Shown here: piece by piece, positions 48,645 to 60,193 of the stretch | Layout of the letters: every line of letters begins with the position of its first letter | Numbering within the stretch: the first letter of the stretch is position 1 | Source: Margaritispora aquatica | Taxonomy: Eukaryota; Ascomycota; Leotiomycetes; Helotiales; Discinellaceae | Assembly (NCBI GenBank): GCA_007644065.1 | Contig: VJWN01000006.1 | Span: forward strand, 1,116,001 to 1,180,000 | Direction of reading: 5' to 3' | DNA length: 64,000 bases | Translations under genes and position numbers: made by a program | Notes under the pieces: generated by a model | Told to the model about the DNA's origin: nothing | Seen by the model: only the letters and a program-made list of their open reading frames with translations | Database searches by the model: none

Positions 48645-49989
48645 GTGAGCCTCTGAAGGAGATGCCATTTATACCAGTGTTATCTGGAATGTATATAATA
48701 TAAATGTGTGACATTTCAGCTGCTGATATGCCGGCATTAAGCTCAAAACATTTGTCTGACATCTTCTGCAATTCTGGTTTCAAACAACACATGGATCTCA
48801 AACCTATAACTGATGACCCCTCCATTCTGGCCATTCTGGCCATTCTGGCATTATTCTGGAACTCCCTTACCTCATATGCACTCAGCTCATACAGTCAGAT
48901 ATTCGCAAGCCTGTGTCACCAGACCGATCACCAACCCCATCTCATCCCAATCGCATGCCGACAACCGTGTTTAGCCCTTTCTTCCTTCACCCATCCCCCC
49001 GCATGATTGGTGGTGGTGATCACTCCGATTTTGAGTTTGAGTCTTGGAGACAACCGATAGCCTCGCATGCCCATCAAGGATTTTGATTGAGCCGGGCCAT
49101 GCGCCAAAAGGCGCGTCATAAAAAATCCTTGGGGCTCGGGACAGGCTAATTATATATTCTATTCTCGACAATTAATAAAATCCCTATTATATTGTCTTTC
49201 TTCCCCGCTGACACGGTTCAGCAAGTGATCGTTCCTTGTTTCGGACTCGTAGATTAAATTACTCGTTGATGCGTTGCTGAGTTTTGGTGGTCTGTTCTTG
49301 TTCTGTTTTGTTTGCTTTGCTCTGGCTGTTTACTTTGCACCTCCACCTCCCACCTCTTTCGCTTTCTCAACACCACATTCGCAAAGTCTTGCTCGCAGTA
49401 ATCGCATTTCTTACCAGAAGGTTTCCGGAAGCAAAAGGAAAGACGACACGAAACAGGGAATTCCATCAGAACAGACGAACACCATCCTGCGTGTCTCGCA
49501 CAGCACAACAGTCGGTGAAGACCGAGGCTGAAACGCAAAAGCTCGACTGGAGACTGGGTCGGAAGCCTCGAGAAGCTGCAGCGTGCATGGGAGGAGGCGC
49601 GAGAACATGAGACACGGCGACGAATAGTTACCTGCAGTTGGTTGTCGAGACGAGAGAAACAGGCATACATACGAGCACTGGTAGCTAGCTGCAGTTATCT
49701 ACGGTAGATCCAGTATCGCATCTTGGTTTTCCTGTCCCGATCGGACGACGAAGTACCATACGGGATCGACCTGCTTTCGTGCACAGGTCTTGCCACTGCC
49801 GTGTGTGCGTGCGAGAGCACTGCTGAGAGCGCAAGCCACGGCTTTGATTCTCCTGTCGGTTGCGAGGATTGGAGGTTCTCGATCTGACTTATATTTGGGT
49901 GCGAGTCCACGAGGAGGATTCGGACGGCCTTGCATCGAAACCTGAAGCTTGAGCGACTATTCTCAAAGCCATCAGAGGAAAATTAGAAA
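48645..49989. other. Intergenic; 9-bp triplication
   Basis: CCATTCTGG occurs three times in tandem at 48822-48848. The rest is promoter and 5' leader of the Rab-family gene. No gene supported. Confidence 0.45.
48822..48848 (+). repeat. (CCATTCTGG)3 tandem repeat
   Basis: Three perfect adjacent 9-bp copies in the spacer downstream of the flavocytochrome gene. Confidence 0.9.
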
Positions 49990-51271
49990 ATGGCACAGTC
50001 TCTGGAAGCTAAGATCGTGGTGCTGGGTGCGCAAGGTGTGGGGAAGACCTCACTCGTGCATAGGTAAGTTCGTATTCTGGATTCTCCCTTCCGTTGCAGA
50101 TTCAGTGGTGCCGCTGCTGCCGATACTGAGAGGAACCGCTCCATATTAGCACATGGCTAACTCTTCGCAGATATGTCAAGAACCAATTCTCGCCCGCGAG
50201 CACGACTTCCACGGTTGGCGCAAGCTTCCTTACCAAACGAGTGGTGGATGACGAGAGCGATACGGTGGTACGGTTACAGATTTGGGATACGGCTGGACAG
50301 GAACGATTTCGGTATGTTCACAAGTAATTTTGCTTTATTGGTGCGAAGTCTATTTGCGCAAAGCTAAGACGAGCTACATGCATATGACACCTGCCATCTG
50401 AACTTTCCTACCTCCCCATAGCGCAAACTTGACAAACAGAGCTAACCACCTACCCACTTCTAGCTCCATCTCACGGCTCTACTATCGCGGCGCAAACGCC
50501 TGCATCCTCTGCTACTCCATAACCGACCTCTCCTCCTTCGTCGAAATGGGCGTCTGGCTCACCGAGCTGCGGCGCAACCTCCCACCCGACATCATCCTCC
50601 ACGTCGTTGGCACGAAATCCGACCTCGTCGCTAAGACGCCTGCATTGCGCGAAGTCCCCTTCGAGCGATGCATCGCCTACGTAGCCGAGAACCTCGCCCC
50701 CGGGATGTCGAGCACGCCGCCCGCAACCGCAACCCCAGGAGGCGTATTGGATGGCTCTGGCGCGGGGAGTTCGGGAAGCGTAGGGAACGGCATGTACTAC
50801 CGGGGATTCTTTCAGCAGGGTGGTGGGCATCGGAATAGTGGCGGCGGAGGCGTGGACCCCATGGACGGCGCGCGCAGCCCGAGCAGTAAGCGCAGCAGCG
50901 GCTTCTGGGGCCAGGAGATCGGATGGGATTGCTGCCACGAGGTCAGCGCTGAGAGCGGGGAGGGCGTCGAGGAGGTGTTTCGCGTCATCACGCGCAAGCT
51001 GGTCGAGCAGAATCGGAAGCTGCAGGAGCAGTTGCAATCGGCGGCGCAGACGCCTGGTGGTATGAACACGCCTGGTGCTGAGGGAATGGGAGGTGAGGGT
51101 GGCTATTTCGATGGTATCATGCGGCCAGGTGGAAGCTTTAGGGTGGGCAGGGATCGGAGGAGTTGGTTTGGGGTTCCCGTGGAGAGTTACCTTGAGAATG
51201 GTGGGGAGAATTCTGGGAATGGGGCGGTGGGACAGCAGGGGCAGGTGAAGACGTCGAGGAAATGCTGTTGA
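49990..51271 (+). CDS. Rab-family small GTPase with a ~70-residue insert, C-terminal CC
   Basis: Exons 49990..50063, 50171..50311 and 50464..51271 (introns 107 and 152 bp) give 340 aa, against ~200-220 for a usual Rab. G1 is GAQGVGKT (13-20). The effector region is STVGASF, like the TIGAAF of the Rab5/Rab21/Rab22 group. G3 is WDTAGQERF (63-71), followed by YYRGANACILCYSI. G4 is TKSD (122-125) and G5 is SAE (233-235). Between G4 and G5 a Gly/Ser/Pro-rich insert (about 153-222) is present. A Gln-rich linker and a long tail end KTSRKCC, the double-cysteine geranylgeranylation signal. Likely role is endosomal membrane traffic. Exact orthology among fungal endosomal Rabs is uncertain. Confidence 0.85.
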
Positions 51272-51903
51272 GATTCGTCACATTTGAGAGAGAGAGAGAG
51301 AGAGGCAGATGGGGGTCCTGCGTTTGATTGTTGATGGTGGCTAGAGGTTGGATACCCAGGAGTTTTGTGGGCTGTTGGATGTGTTTGAGTCTGTCTTTGT
51401 TTCTCCTTTTATATGGGACGTTCGTGGGTATTTTTTCTTGCCTACCCAGGTCCATGCATGGGTGGGATTGATCAGTCAGTCATCATGATATGAATGCGTG
51501 CATTTGGTAGAGGCGTTGCGAGTGAGCGTTTGCATAGGGACATATCCCACGGCGTTTTACGGCTGGTTGGATGGATGAGTGGACGGGTCATCAATGTGGA
51601 ATTTGGCACATGGATACATTATCATGATCTCTCGATAGCAACTCACGATAGAAATTGATCGAGTGGGATTTTTTGTCTTTACTTGCCTTCTTCTGCGATC
51701 CAGGGGAAATCTTGTTTGGTCTTGATGTTTATATGAATTCTAACCACTTCGCACATGTGTACAATTTGAAACCCTCGATGAACGACAAACGTGCTATGCT
51801 GCAATGGAGTGCATTAAAAAGTCTGGAGAAACGCCGTGCCTGTCCTGCCTGCTGTGGAAATCCCAAACGAATACTATATCCTGCATGCCCGATGAATCTC
51901 TAT
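51272..51903. other. Intergenic, 3' flanks of the Rab-family and Ykt6 genes (convergent)
   Basis: (GA)n run at 51286-51304 immediately after the Rab stop codon. No gene supported. Confidence 0.5.
51286..51304 (+). repeat. (GA)n dinucleotide repeat
   Basis: About nine GA units in the 3' flank directly after the Rab-family stop codon. Confidence 0.85.
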
Positions 51904-52785
51904 CTACATGACCACGCAACACGAGTTCTGCTTCTTCGCTTGTGCTGTTTCCTGTTAGTATGTCTCACCCTACTCCCCACCTTTCATTCCACATCCCGCC
52001 GCCTTTCAAGGAGAAAAAGAAAGAGGACTACTCACTATAAAACATCTTACTCTGCGCACTCAGCCCATCACTCTTCGCTACCAAATCGTCAATCTTCTCT
52101 CCTCGCTGCAACACGCTCTCAATCGTCTTATGCAGCACGATCTTCGTCTCATCCAGCTCCTTCTGGATCTTCATGATGCTGTCCGCCTGCTGTGGGTCTT
52201 GGTACTTGACGATGTACTCCTTCAGCTCCGGGAACGCGAGCGTGGGCGTGCTATTCGCCCATGATGACCGTGGGTGCTTGGCGAGGAACTCGTCGACGAC
52301 TTTCGAGAGAAGCTGGTGGGCTACGAGGGCGGGGTAGTCGTGGTCCGAGATGATGATGCCGGCGACGCCTTCGGTGCGGCCGTAGGCGTGGAAGGTGAGA
52401 TCTGTGTTGGAGCAGAGGTTAGATTGTGGTGAGAGGGCAGGGACAGGTTGGTAACGTACCTTGTTCCTCTACATCCTGCCTTTGGCCTGGTCGTGTGCGC
52501 TCTGCGACCGTCTTGCTGAACAGCGTCATGAACTCTCCATAACTACTTCACATTAGCCCTGCTTCTTGCTCCTCTTCTCCAACAAGTCCCAGCCCAATCC
52601 AGCTTATAATCGGAGCGAACGAACCTGTTCCTCGTGAATCGCGAATAAGCGCTCAGCTCCTTCTCAGCACAGAGCTCGTGTGAGGGCTTGTCGACATTCT
52701 TGATGATCTGCCATAGCGGTCAGCTCTGTCTTTCTGGTTTCGCTCTCGTCTGGTGCACACTCACGCCAATGTAGTGTATCTTCAT
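51904..52785 (-). CDS. YKT6: R-SNARE Ykt6
   Basis: Lipid-anchored v-SNARE acting in Golgi, vacuole and autophagosome fusion. Five exons: 52785..52765, 52707..52625, 52542..52460, 52401..52036, 51944..51904 (introns 57, 82, 58, 91 bp), 197 aa; yeast Ykt6 is 200. The first exon is only MKIHYIG. An N-terminal longin domain covers about 1-130 (SYGEFMTLFSKTVAERT; FHAYGRTEGVAGIIISDHDY). The SNARE motif follows (IQKELDETKIVLHKTIESVL, then QRGEKIDDLVAKS, with the zero-layer Arg). The C terminus QAKKQNSCCVVM has the paired cysteines for palmitoylation and farnesylation. The last intron has two nearby acceptors (AACAG and GAAACAG, 7 nt apart); only the second restores FYTQAKKQNSCC. Confidence 0.95.
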
Positions 52786-53715
52786 GATTGCGTTGCGGCG
52801 GTATGTTCAAGTGGTGTAGTGGGGAGGTGGAATGCGTGCGATCTGAGTTGGCGGATATGGTGGAGTGCTTTCTTTAGAGGATTGTCTGGAGGTGAAACTT
52901 GATAAAGTCGCTGCCTCGCACCGCCTTCGTCACAGGCCAACTGGTTGGGCGATTGGCCCGAAGTGGAAGCGGTGGTGCCGGGGTTGAAGTGGCTCAGTTT
53001 GAGTCACGAGGCGCGAGACGCGCTTAAGTCCGACGACGTGTCTTAGAGTGAGTGTATTGAGTGTGTTGAAGATATGTTTGGATGATTCCATATACATTCT
53101 TTCGGTACTTTGGTTCGTGTGCCTTGTCTTATATTATCCCCTTCACTTTCGGCCTCAATGCCACGTACGAAGTGCGTGTAGCTTAACCAAGCGAGAGCAT
53201 GCCTCAATGCCGTGCTTCATTCCTTCACATTCATGACAGTAGCTAGTGAGATTACATTTAACAGCCACTGGGAGCACAGCCCATACATGAATTACTCTGG
53301 GAGAGGATGGTCCAAGAGATACTACCATGGACCATACATCGCAATTTGTGCCATAACACAAGTGTTTGTCCCGTCAAGTTGATCATATGAAGGATAATCC
53401 AGGCAAAGAACTTCACTATCCTTACTTGTTTCTTATCCTATGCTTGCATTATCTATAACCGTTGCTATTTGCGTTTCAAGATGAGGATTCCTGAGATACT
53501 CTATGGTTGCTAGGGAAATCGTTCAATAGTTCACTTTCGACTTTTTTTCTCTCGAAATATTCACTTCTTCGCGTCAGCTCGCTGCATATAAATCCATTTG
53601 AACACCCCAGATCGCTCCACCATTTGGGCTTAGTTGGCTCAATTGATAGGCCTACATGTAGTAGTTTTTCCGACTTCGTTTTCTTCGCATTGTTTCATAT
53701 GTCCACCCCTCACTC
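52786..53715. other. Intergenic, promoter of YKT6; nothing else recognised
   Basis: GC-rich near the YKT6 start, then AT-rich, with short ORFs lacking domains. Confidence 0.45.
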
Positions 53716-53896
53716 TTATACGTGATGTAAGTCCTCACTGGAGGCAGTATAAGCATGATAGAGCACCCCAGTAATGGGGCGAATAGGGTTGCTTAGTAGA
53801 TAGGACCTCGGATACGATCCTTAACCAGAACACTGGGTGATCCCCTTATTCTGTAGCTGGTCAACTTGATCAGTACTCTGTAAGACAGAGTTTTTT
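53716..53896 (+). ncRNA. Structured-RNA-like unit, solitary diverged copy 4
   Basis: Shares with the 28.6-29.2 kb array the ordered words TAAGTC (53728), TAAGCAT-AT, TTGCTT, GA-CTCG-A-AC and GTGAT-CCC. It has almost completely different helix arms: closing stem AATAGGG (53782-53788)/CCTTATT (53844-53850) of a 69-nt domain; CTGGTCA (53857-53863)/TGATCAG (53867-53873); terminal CTCTG-TAAGA-CAGAG (53876-53890) followed at once by TTTTTT (53891-53896), like a Pol III terminator. Extra hairpins are CCTC-ACTG-GAGG and CCCC/GGGG in the 5' part. TTGCTTAGTAGA resembles a tRNA A box. No good B box is present. Confidence 0.45.
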
Positions 53897-55879
53897 AGTG
53901 TTCATATTTGTCTTTTGTTTTGCATTTTTGCTCTCTCATCTCCACCGGTCATTCATGGTCTATTGTGAAGTTAGCATGAATAGACAGGATGTCTAATTGG
54001 GTTGATAAAATCTACTGCCACATGGTTAGGTATATACGTGCCCACAAACTAATGACGACAGCGAACAGTGTTGGAATAACTGTTAAATAGGCCTACACGA
54101 CCATCTAAGCGGTAACAGAAACTCGTGTCAACTATCGGTTGCAGTTGATGAAATCAACAGAGACTTACGTAGTTCATAATGCCATGCTACACAAAAATAA
54201 AGACCGTTAGCAACAAGTATAAGATCAGGGAACTTCTTCATACCCACCCACCAGTTGAATTACGTAGGCATGTTTAGAATTTCCCTTGCCACTTGACAAG
54301 ATTGCCACATCATACCACCTCAAAGCCGTTCTTGTCCCTTCCACTCCTCACGCCACAAGTGGTTTTCGTTGCCTCACACTGAAATGGTTCAATATGTTGC
54401 TGCATACATGCATAGAAGGGTCCAACGTGGACCGATACTCATAGCAATTATGACTGTAACGCCATAGCGTCTGAAAGTGGAAGGACTAGCTTGATATTTT
54501 CAGCCTAACGACAATTTAAGTATAACACGCATCACCATTTACCAGCCCGAAGCTCCCAGCACAGCCATAAGTCACCACTTGTTCTAACTTTCTCTTTGCC
54601 GGCTGTGTAAATATTCCCGGCAAACATTTGGACTTCTGGCGATCCGCTCATATAATCAGTTTTGTTGATCCACTTCCAAAGATCAACAGTAAGGGAATAT
54701 CACATCATCGCCTCGATGTCATGCTCAGCCTTTATGATTTGTCTCCGCTCGGAAAATACATTGCTCAGCAAACATAAAGGAATCATCGTAATCATCCTTC
54801 ACCCAACAGCGTGAAAGCTTTTAGTCCCGGAGGGTTTGCCCAACCAGTTATCTTTGATATAGTTGTGTAAAATGCCATTGCCGAAGCAGAGAGAAGACAA
54901 TCATCAAGTACTTCCTTGATCCAGTCTTTGAGTTGACTCGCCTGAGCTGTCGATTACAAAGATCAATGTACCACCATCAAAGTGGCCGACGAGAACGTAG
55001 ATATATGATATATCCAATGAGACATGCACTTGTCCATCCATGTTGATAACCTGTTTGGCATACCTAACTGCGAGCACCGCAGCAGGGTCGATAACAAGCA
55101 ATTTGCTTCCGGGAAATTATTTAGGCTGAAGATGAAAAGCTCATTGTTGTGGAGCTCGAGCGCAAATTCGACAGTTGTTTCCCGCTCCTGAGAACGTGGT
55201 GATATTTCTATCTAAAACTGAGCAGCGGAGCATGGGTCCAGGCCAGACTTGACATCAGCTACTTTGACTCTTACGATAGGAACCAGTCAGTTGAGTCTCG
55301 TCAGATGAGAAACGAGGCAACGAGCTCAAGAAACGAGCTCCATCGAAAAGCCAAATCCACTTGCAGCGAATGTGTGTGCCCTGAGCAGACGTTGGCATAC
55401 CAATCTCTGCTTCACTGGCTGCAAAGATTATCATCAATCTTGATTTGAGGAGCTGCTAGATATCTGCATTTTGTTCATCCGAAGGATTTTATTGTGCAAA
55501 TATGAAGCACACCACCTCGTAAATTTCGCTTCATTGGCATCCGGCAGTGTCTTGTATAACTTGAAATGGATAAAGGGAGCAAACAGCTCAAGTCTTTGAG
55601 ATGATACATTTGTTTGGTTGCTCATTATTACTCCTCTATTGTGCAGAAGTATCTAGAATCATTGAGGATATTCCAGCTTTATGGTTTTCTGATGTTCCTA
55701 TAGCAGGCTTGCCTGTCATCGCCTCTTCTGCTCGAGATTCATGACTAGAGCAGCAACTTCATCGGCCTACAGCTTCTCAAGAAAAGCAGATCCAGTGATC
55801 CCTCTTGTCCAGAACAACAGTAGCTGCGCGAGTGGGAAAATCGCCTTTAATCTTGCCTGCGTAACCAGTGAACGCTGTA
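53897..55879. other. Intergenic; fragmentary minus-strand ORFs
   Basis: Minus-strand ORFs at 54904-55101, 55255-55437 and 55434-55625 have moderately protein-like composition. They are separated by stops and frame changes. They could be relics of one gene, but no family is recognised. Confidence 0.35.
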
Positions 55880-56342
55880 CAGTACTAGTTAACTACTAAT
55901 TATTTTTACCCTATTTTATACTAAAACTCAACGTTTTCTCTATAAAATCAAACCACTTATATAATATAAAATTAGAATTCTATATAGTATATTTTAATTA
56001 ATCGAAAAATAAAAAATCTTTTCTATAATTAATTTAATATAAAAAAGCTAAATCGTTATACCGTAAAGTAATAAAGTTAAAATATTAATTTTCCTTCGGA
56101 TTTTACGGGGAAAATCGTCTTTTTTTCTTTCCCTACCTTCCGGCCTTAATAACTATTATAACTTTTATTTAAAACTTGAAAATTAAAGACTAAAAGATTT
56201 ATTAAGATTAAATTAACTAATTAATTAAAGATCTAAAGTTTTAATCTACTTTTAAATAAAAATAAATAAGTTTTAAAAGGGTATATTTTGGCTATTTTTA
56301 GTATAAAATAAGCGACCGTTAATTAGCTGTTGACGGGTACTA
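55880..56342. mobile_element. 463-bp non-autonomous (MITE-like) relative of the 29650 transposon, RIP-affected
   Basis: The left end CAGTACTAGTTAACTACTAA at 55880 and the right end, read inward, TAGTACCCGTCAACAGCTAA from 56342, match the termini of the 1.38-kb Tc1/mariner element apart from C-to-T/G-to-A type changes. TA flanks both sides (55878-55879, 56343-56344). The interior is strongly AT-rich and non-coding. A subterminal inverted word ATTTTATACTAAAA (left) / TTTTAGTATAAAAT (right) is also present. Confidence 0.8.
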
Positions 56343-57556
56343 TATCCTCCTAAGGGTACGCGGCGTGTACTGCAGTAGGCTTTTAGTGATCAGAAATTTA
56401 CAGAGGGAGCAAACAAATGCGCTGACGCCAGTAGCTAAGCAAGTTTACCAGTTACGACCAGTACTTTTCTACTTGTTGGTTAAGTCTAGGTACTGGAATC
56501 ACAAATTATCCAGACGGCGGCGGTGGTATTATTACCATATCAGCATTTGGAATTACTTGAAAATATCTCGTATCTAGCAAGCCTTAATCCTCCATACTAT
56601 GAATAGAAGCTAGATTTCTCTCGCAGGAGAAAAGAAAAACAAACAACTGCCTTCCCACAACAATGCTATCACCCAGCGACACCAAACCCCGCCTAAAAAG
56701 CATGAGATCTCGAGCAAGCAGTACCTCTCACCCGGCCAAGCCACTTTAGCTTCATCTAAAACGGCCAAGTCATAAAGCCATGAAATTAAACATTTACAAC
56801 ACCTGAATGACTCCTCCTTCCTAGTAAACTAGACTTTGATTCCCGAAATAATAGGAAAGAAAGTAGAAGTGACAAAACATGACGGAGAAGACAGGATATA
56901 CAACTTGCTATATGAAAGCACACATGCTAGATGCGGCTTGAGCAAAGCACCAGGTTCAGATATGGAAAGAAGACTAAAGAGACTAGCACCGCAGGGACTA
57001 GCCTGATATTAGCAGTCTTAAACTTGATTCATATAATCAGGAAATGCACCGGTTTCGAAGACTAATCATGGAAACGAACAAACATATGACCAACGAAGAC
57101 TTTCAATAGGATAAACTCCGATACTGCAAGGCGTAATCTAATATCCAGCACCTAAGAACGTTCCCTGAGCTCCTACTTGAAAATTTCGATCCCCTCCATC
57201 ATGCAAAGTATGGATCATCAACACTTTCCAGATATGTATACAAAAGACTCAAACAACAACGATCTCGAGAATTCCAGTGAACAAGCCCCTAACCTGCAAC
57301 AAAAAAAAACATACCTGATGAGACGTCTAAATCGCTGGAGGTAGACAAAAAGGTGTCAGATCTGCAGTGGAATTCAAGCCCATCGTCGCAGAGCTGACTC
57401 TCTCTTTGCCTCGATACAATAGTGACAGAAAGTCTTTGAGACATGATTCTTGTCTACCAGGTTCGAAATTCCGAGAGATTAAAGCACCATACGAACGATG
57501 GCCTTCCCTACGAACCGCAGATCCGGCACTTGATCCTCCTGTCCGGCTCACATAGA
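56343..57556. other. Intergenic, nothing recognised
   Basis: AT-rich. Contains the 3' flank of the next minus-strand gene and no supported ORF. Confidence 0.45.
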
Positions 57557-59019
57557 TCAGCCTTCGTCAGGGAGTTCATCTAGCCACTTGCGTATGACCG
57601 AAGATGCTTCCGAGCTTGTTTCCCGAGCTAGCTCGGCTGTACGGACCGTCTTCTTAGGCTGCTCGCCCATACTGACAATGTCGTCGTCCCCAGTCAAGTC
57701 GATGACTTCGCCCTCCCACTTCCTCTTGCCCTTGCGAGAATTCTCAATCATAGAAATTGTTTGTGATTGTGATTGTGCCTCAGCCTCGATCCCCCCTTGC
57801 GTTGGACTAGCAGCACCGTTATCAAGCCCATCATGCAAGGCTGCTTCAGCCATGGTTCCTGAATCAGCTACATTACCAGTAGCTTTGGATAGATCTTCTT
57901 GTTGGAGTCTATTCATTGTAATAGGGAATTCATCATCGTCATCCATTGTGAAATCGATTACATCAGTCATCTTTCCGTAAAATGGCAACACCTGGATCCT
58001 GTCAAGGGGTGTTTCAACTAGTTGATATTCAAGTTAGCTTGGATTGTAGGCAATTCTGCGTGAAGAACAGAAACAAATCTATCAATATCCCAACACAGCA
58101 CCTACCCTCCACTGTGCGAGGGAGGTAGAGAGGAATGACAGACTTACGGATCTCCAAGGTCTTGTCCCAATCCCGGTTCCTAATACCCGCATGAATAAAT
58201 GATACCTTAGCATGCCTCTTCACATCTTGAATGGCCTCGAGTAGTATTATTGCATCTGCTGAGATAGCTTCTAGACCGCGCTCTCCGACAACGATTCGGT
58301 GAACTGCAGAATGACGAAGCCTTTTCAGTCCATCGAGATTCTTGATGAAGTCACTCCATGGCATACGCATGCTTCGGTTGAGACCTTGCTGGGCAGTTAC
58401 AACAGATATAAGCCCGCGTGCGAATAAGTTCAACTCGGTCAATTCAGGTGAATGCCAATTGTTCTTCGTGAGGACCTGTGGAGCCCAAGATTCGCAGAAA
58501 GCAAAAAGGGCATATTCAAGGAGTTCTTGTAAACTCGCCTTGATCTTATGCTCCACATTGTATGGAATAGTGACGTGAGGGCCTATACCATATTAGATAT
58601 ATTGTCGTCGACATTGATATGAACGCACCAGTGGCATGCTGCATAAAATATTGAGGCATCCTCGCAGGTATTTGAGATCGATCAAAGGATTTCGCAAGAT
58701 TTTGATTCAATGGTTGTGTCACGCTGGCGGCCAGCTGCTTAGCTTCCTTGGACAGCTGCAAAGCTATTCTTCTTGTAAGCCTTATTGCTCTCCAGTCTGA
58801 CTTTACTCCCTGCAGACCTGCTGGGGGCTCTGTCTGGAGGCTTTGCTCTGCAAAGTTCCGATATCTCTCTTTCCTCTTTTGCCTTTTCTCTCTTTTTCTT
58901 TGCTTTATGCTCTCGGGACTTGGTGGATGATCGCTGGGTGGAATTGTAATTGTAATGATTTCTGGAGGCGCTGAACGAAAATGGGACCTTTTCGCGATTG
59001 ATGCTATCACACGTGCCAT
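57557..59019 (-). CDS. Hypothetical protein, 428 aa, with two SUMO-interaction-like motifs
   Basis: Exons 59019..58629, 58582..58148 and 58017..57557 (introns 46 and 130 bp) are in phase. The N-terminal third is basic (KQRKREKRQKRKERYRNFAE). The middle is likely helical and globular (LQELLEYALFAFCESWAPQV; MPWSDFIKNLDGLKRLRHSA). The C-terminal third is acidic and disordered and carries V-I-D-F-T followed by MDDDDEF, and later V-I-D-L-T followed by GDDD. Both are hydrophobic cores next to acidic runs, the SUMO-interacting-motif pattern. A nuclear role is inferred. No domain family recognised. The start at MARVIASIAK is the first ATG in the body; an in-frame extension upstream is possible. Confidence 0.65.
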
Positions 59020-59350
59020 AATCGTCCAGTTTCGCGAAGGGAGGGACAAAGATTCGCCACGAACCACGACAATGTAATAATGGAATATCAAGTTCTGCTG
59101 TTCCGTGTTGTTGATTCTGTGTCTTGTTAGAAAGATGAAAAGAGTGGAGAGTAGGCCACTAACCTAGCGGACGGTTCTAAGATGATTCTGGAATAGGCAG
59201 TTACCAATATAGAAGCTGCACTCCCTGAAAGTGAATACAATGTCTGCCGTGAGTTGAATATTTTGTCGCCCTAGAACAATGCCCTTAACTCCATTGCTGG
59301 ACACGAACGATTAAACTGAAGACAACCCTTCCCAAAGCATCTATGTGTAT
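59020..59350. other. Short intergenic spacer
   Basis: 331 bp between two minus-strand genes. Nothing recognised. Confidence 0.5.
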
Positions 59351-60193
59351 CTACAATTTGTGACTGGATTGCGCCAAACCTGCTGGGATAACTTCCGCCA
59401 AAATTTGAGCAACATGCGGCCAAAGATTAATGGTAATGGCATGCTTCTCATTTTCAACCAAGCTTGACTCCATCTCCTTAATGCCATTTCCACGCTCCTT
59501 GAACATTTCCAATCGAGTCTTCCAGACCTGGAATATCTCACGTTGAACAAACATGTCTTCAGCACCATGCAGCATAAAGAACTTTGTCTTCTTGCTCCAC
59601 GATCCTGCTAATTTGTTCTCCTTCTGCATGCGATAGATAGATTTCATCGGTGTTATCGAGAAACCAGCGTGAGAGATCACTGCTCCTAGCTCAGAAGCCA
59701 GCTTGCGAGTAAGAAGAAAGAGTGCCACGATTCCGCCTCCTTGGCTGTATCCCATCAACACGATGCGGTGGGCTGGTGTTCCCGCTTCGACTTCAGACTG
59801 AATAAGCTCTTCAAAGTAATCCATCGACACATTCATCTCGTCTTCATTGCTTCCCCACTCTTCAGCTGTCTTAGTATCCAGATCATGCTCAAAAGTCTCA
59901 ATGTTTCCTTTGTCCGGTAATGGCTTTGGAATGTTGTACCAAGTATGGCCTTGGATAGCGGGATGAATACATGGCAAAGCTTCAGGAACAATGATTTTGA
60001 CGTGCCTAAGCGTTGGGTATCGATAGATATAATGAGCCATGGCTTTACGATTTGGTGGTTCGACATTAAAAGATGAAGCTCGGTCATTGTATCCGTGAAT
60101 AAAGATGAACGTTGCGGGTAAGGTTGGAGATGGACGTGGTGGTGGGAAGATCAAAGGTGGTTCCCTTGTGATTCGATTCACAGCATGGGCCAT
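59351..60193 (-). CDS. Acyl-protein thioesterase / phospholipase-carboxylesterase family hydrolase
   Basis: Single exon, 280 aa from MAHAVNRITR. An in-frame ATG 44 codons upstream (60325) would add a poorly conserved extension. Alpha/beta-hydrolase of the phospholipase/carboxylesterase (Abhydrolase_2) family: FIFIHGYNDRASSF near residue 31, nucleophile S150 in L-M-G-Y-S-Q-G-G-G, acid D213 in MLHGAEDMFV, and base H251 in ENEKHAITINLWPH. Eukaryotic relatives remove palmitate from proteins or act as lysophospholipases. This one is larger than canonical APT1 (~230 aa), with extra sequence before the nucleophile, so substrate assignment is open. Confidence 0.85.
   Translation of the reverse strand: MAHAVNRITREPPLIFPPPRPSPTLPATFIFIHGYNDRASSFNVEPPNRKAMAHYIYRYPTLRHVKIIVPEALPCIHPAIQGHTWYNIPKPLPDKGNIETFEHDLDTKTAEEWGSNEDEMNVSMDYFEELIQSEVEAGTPAHRIVLMGYSQGGGIVALFLLTRKLASELGAVISHAGFSITPMKSIYRMQKENKLAGSWSKKTKFFMLHGAEDMFVQREIFQVWKTRLEMFKERGNGIKEMESSLVENEKHAITINLWPHVAQILAEVIPAGLAQSSHKL

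Noticed and set aside
53782..53850. Ordinary tRNA gene
   Set aside because: Size and closing stem fit, but the D and anticodon stems are imperfect and no B box is present. Treated instead as part of the structured-RNA family.
54904..55625. Decayed gene on the minus strand, with slight resemblance to ATPase-type GGT motifs
   Set aside because: Only fragments in different frames, with no set of motifs good enough to name a family.
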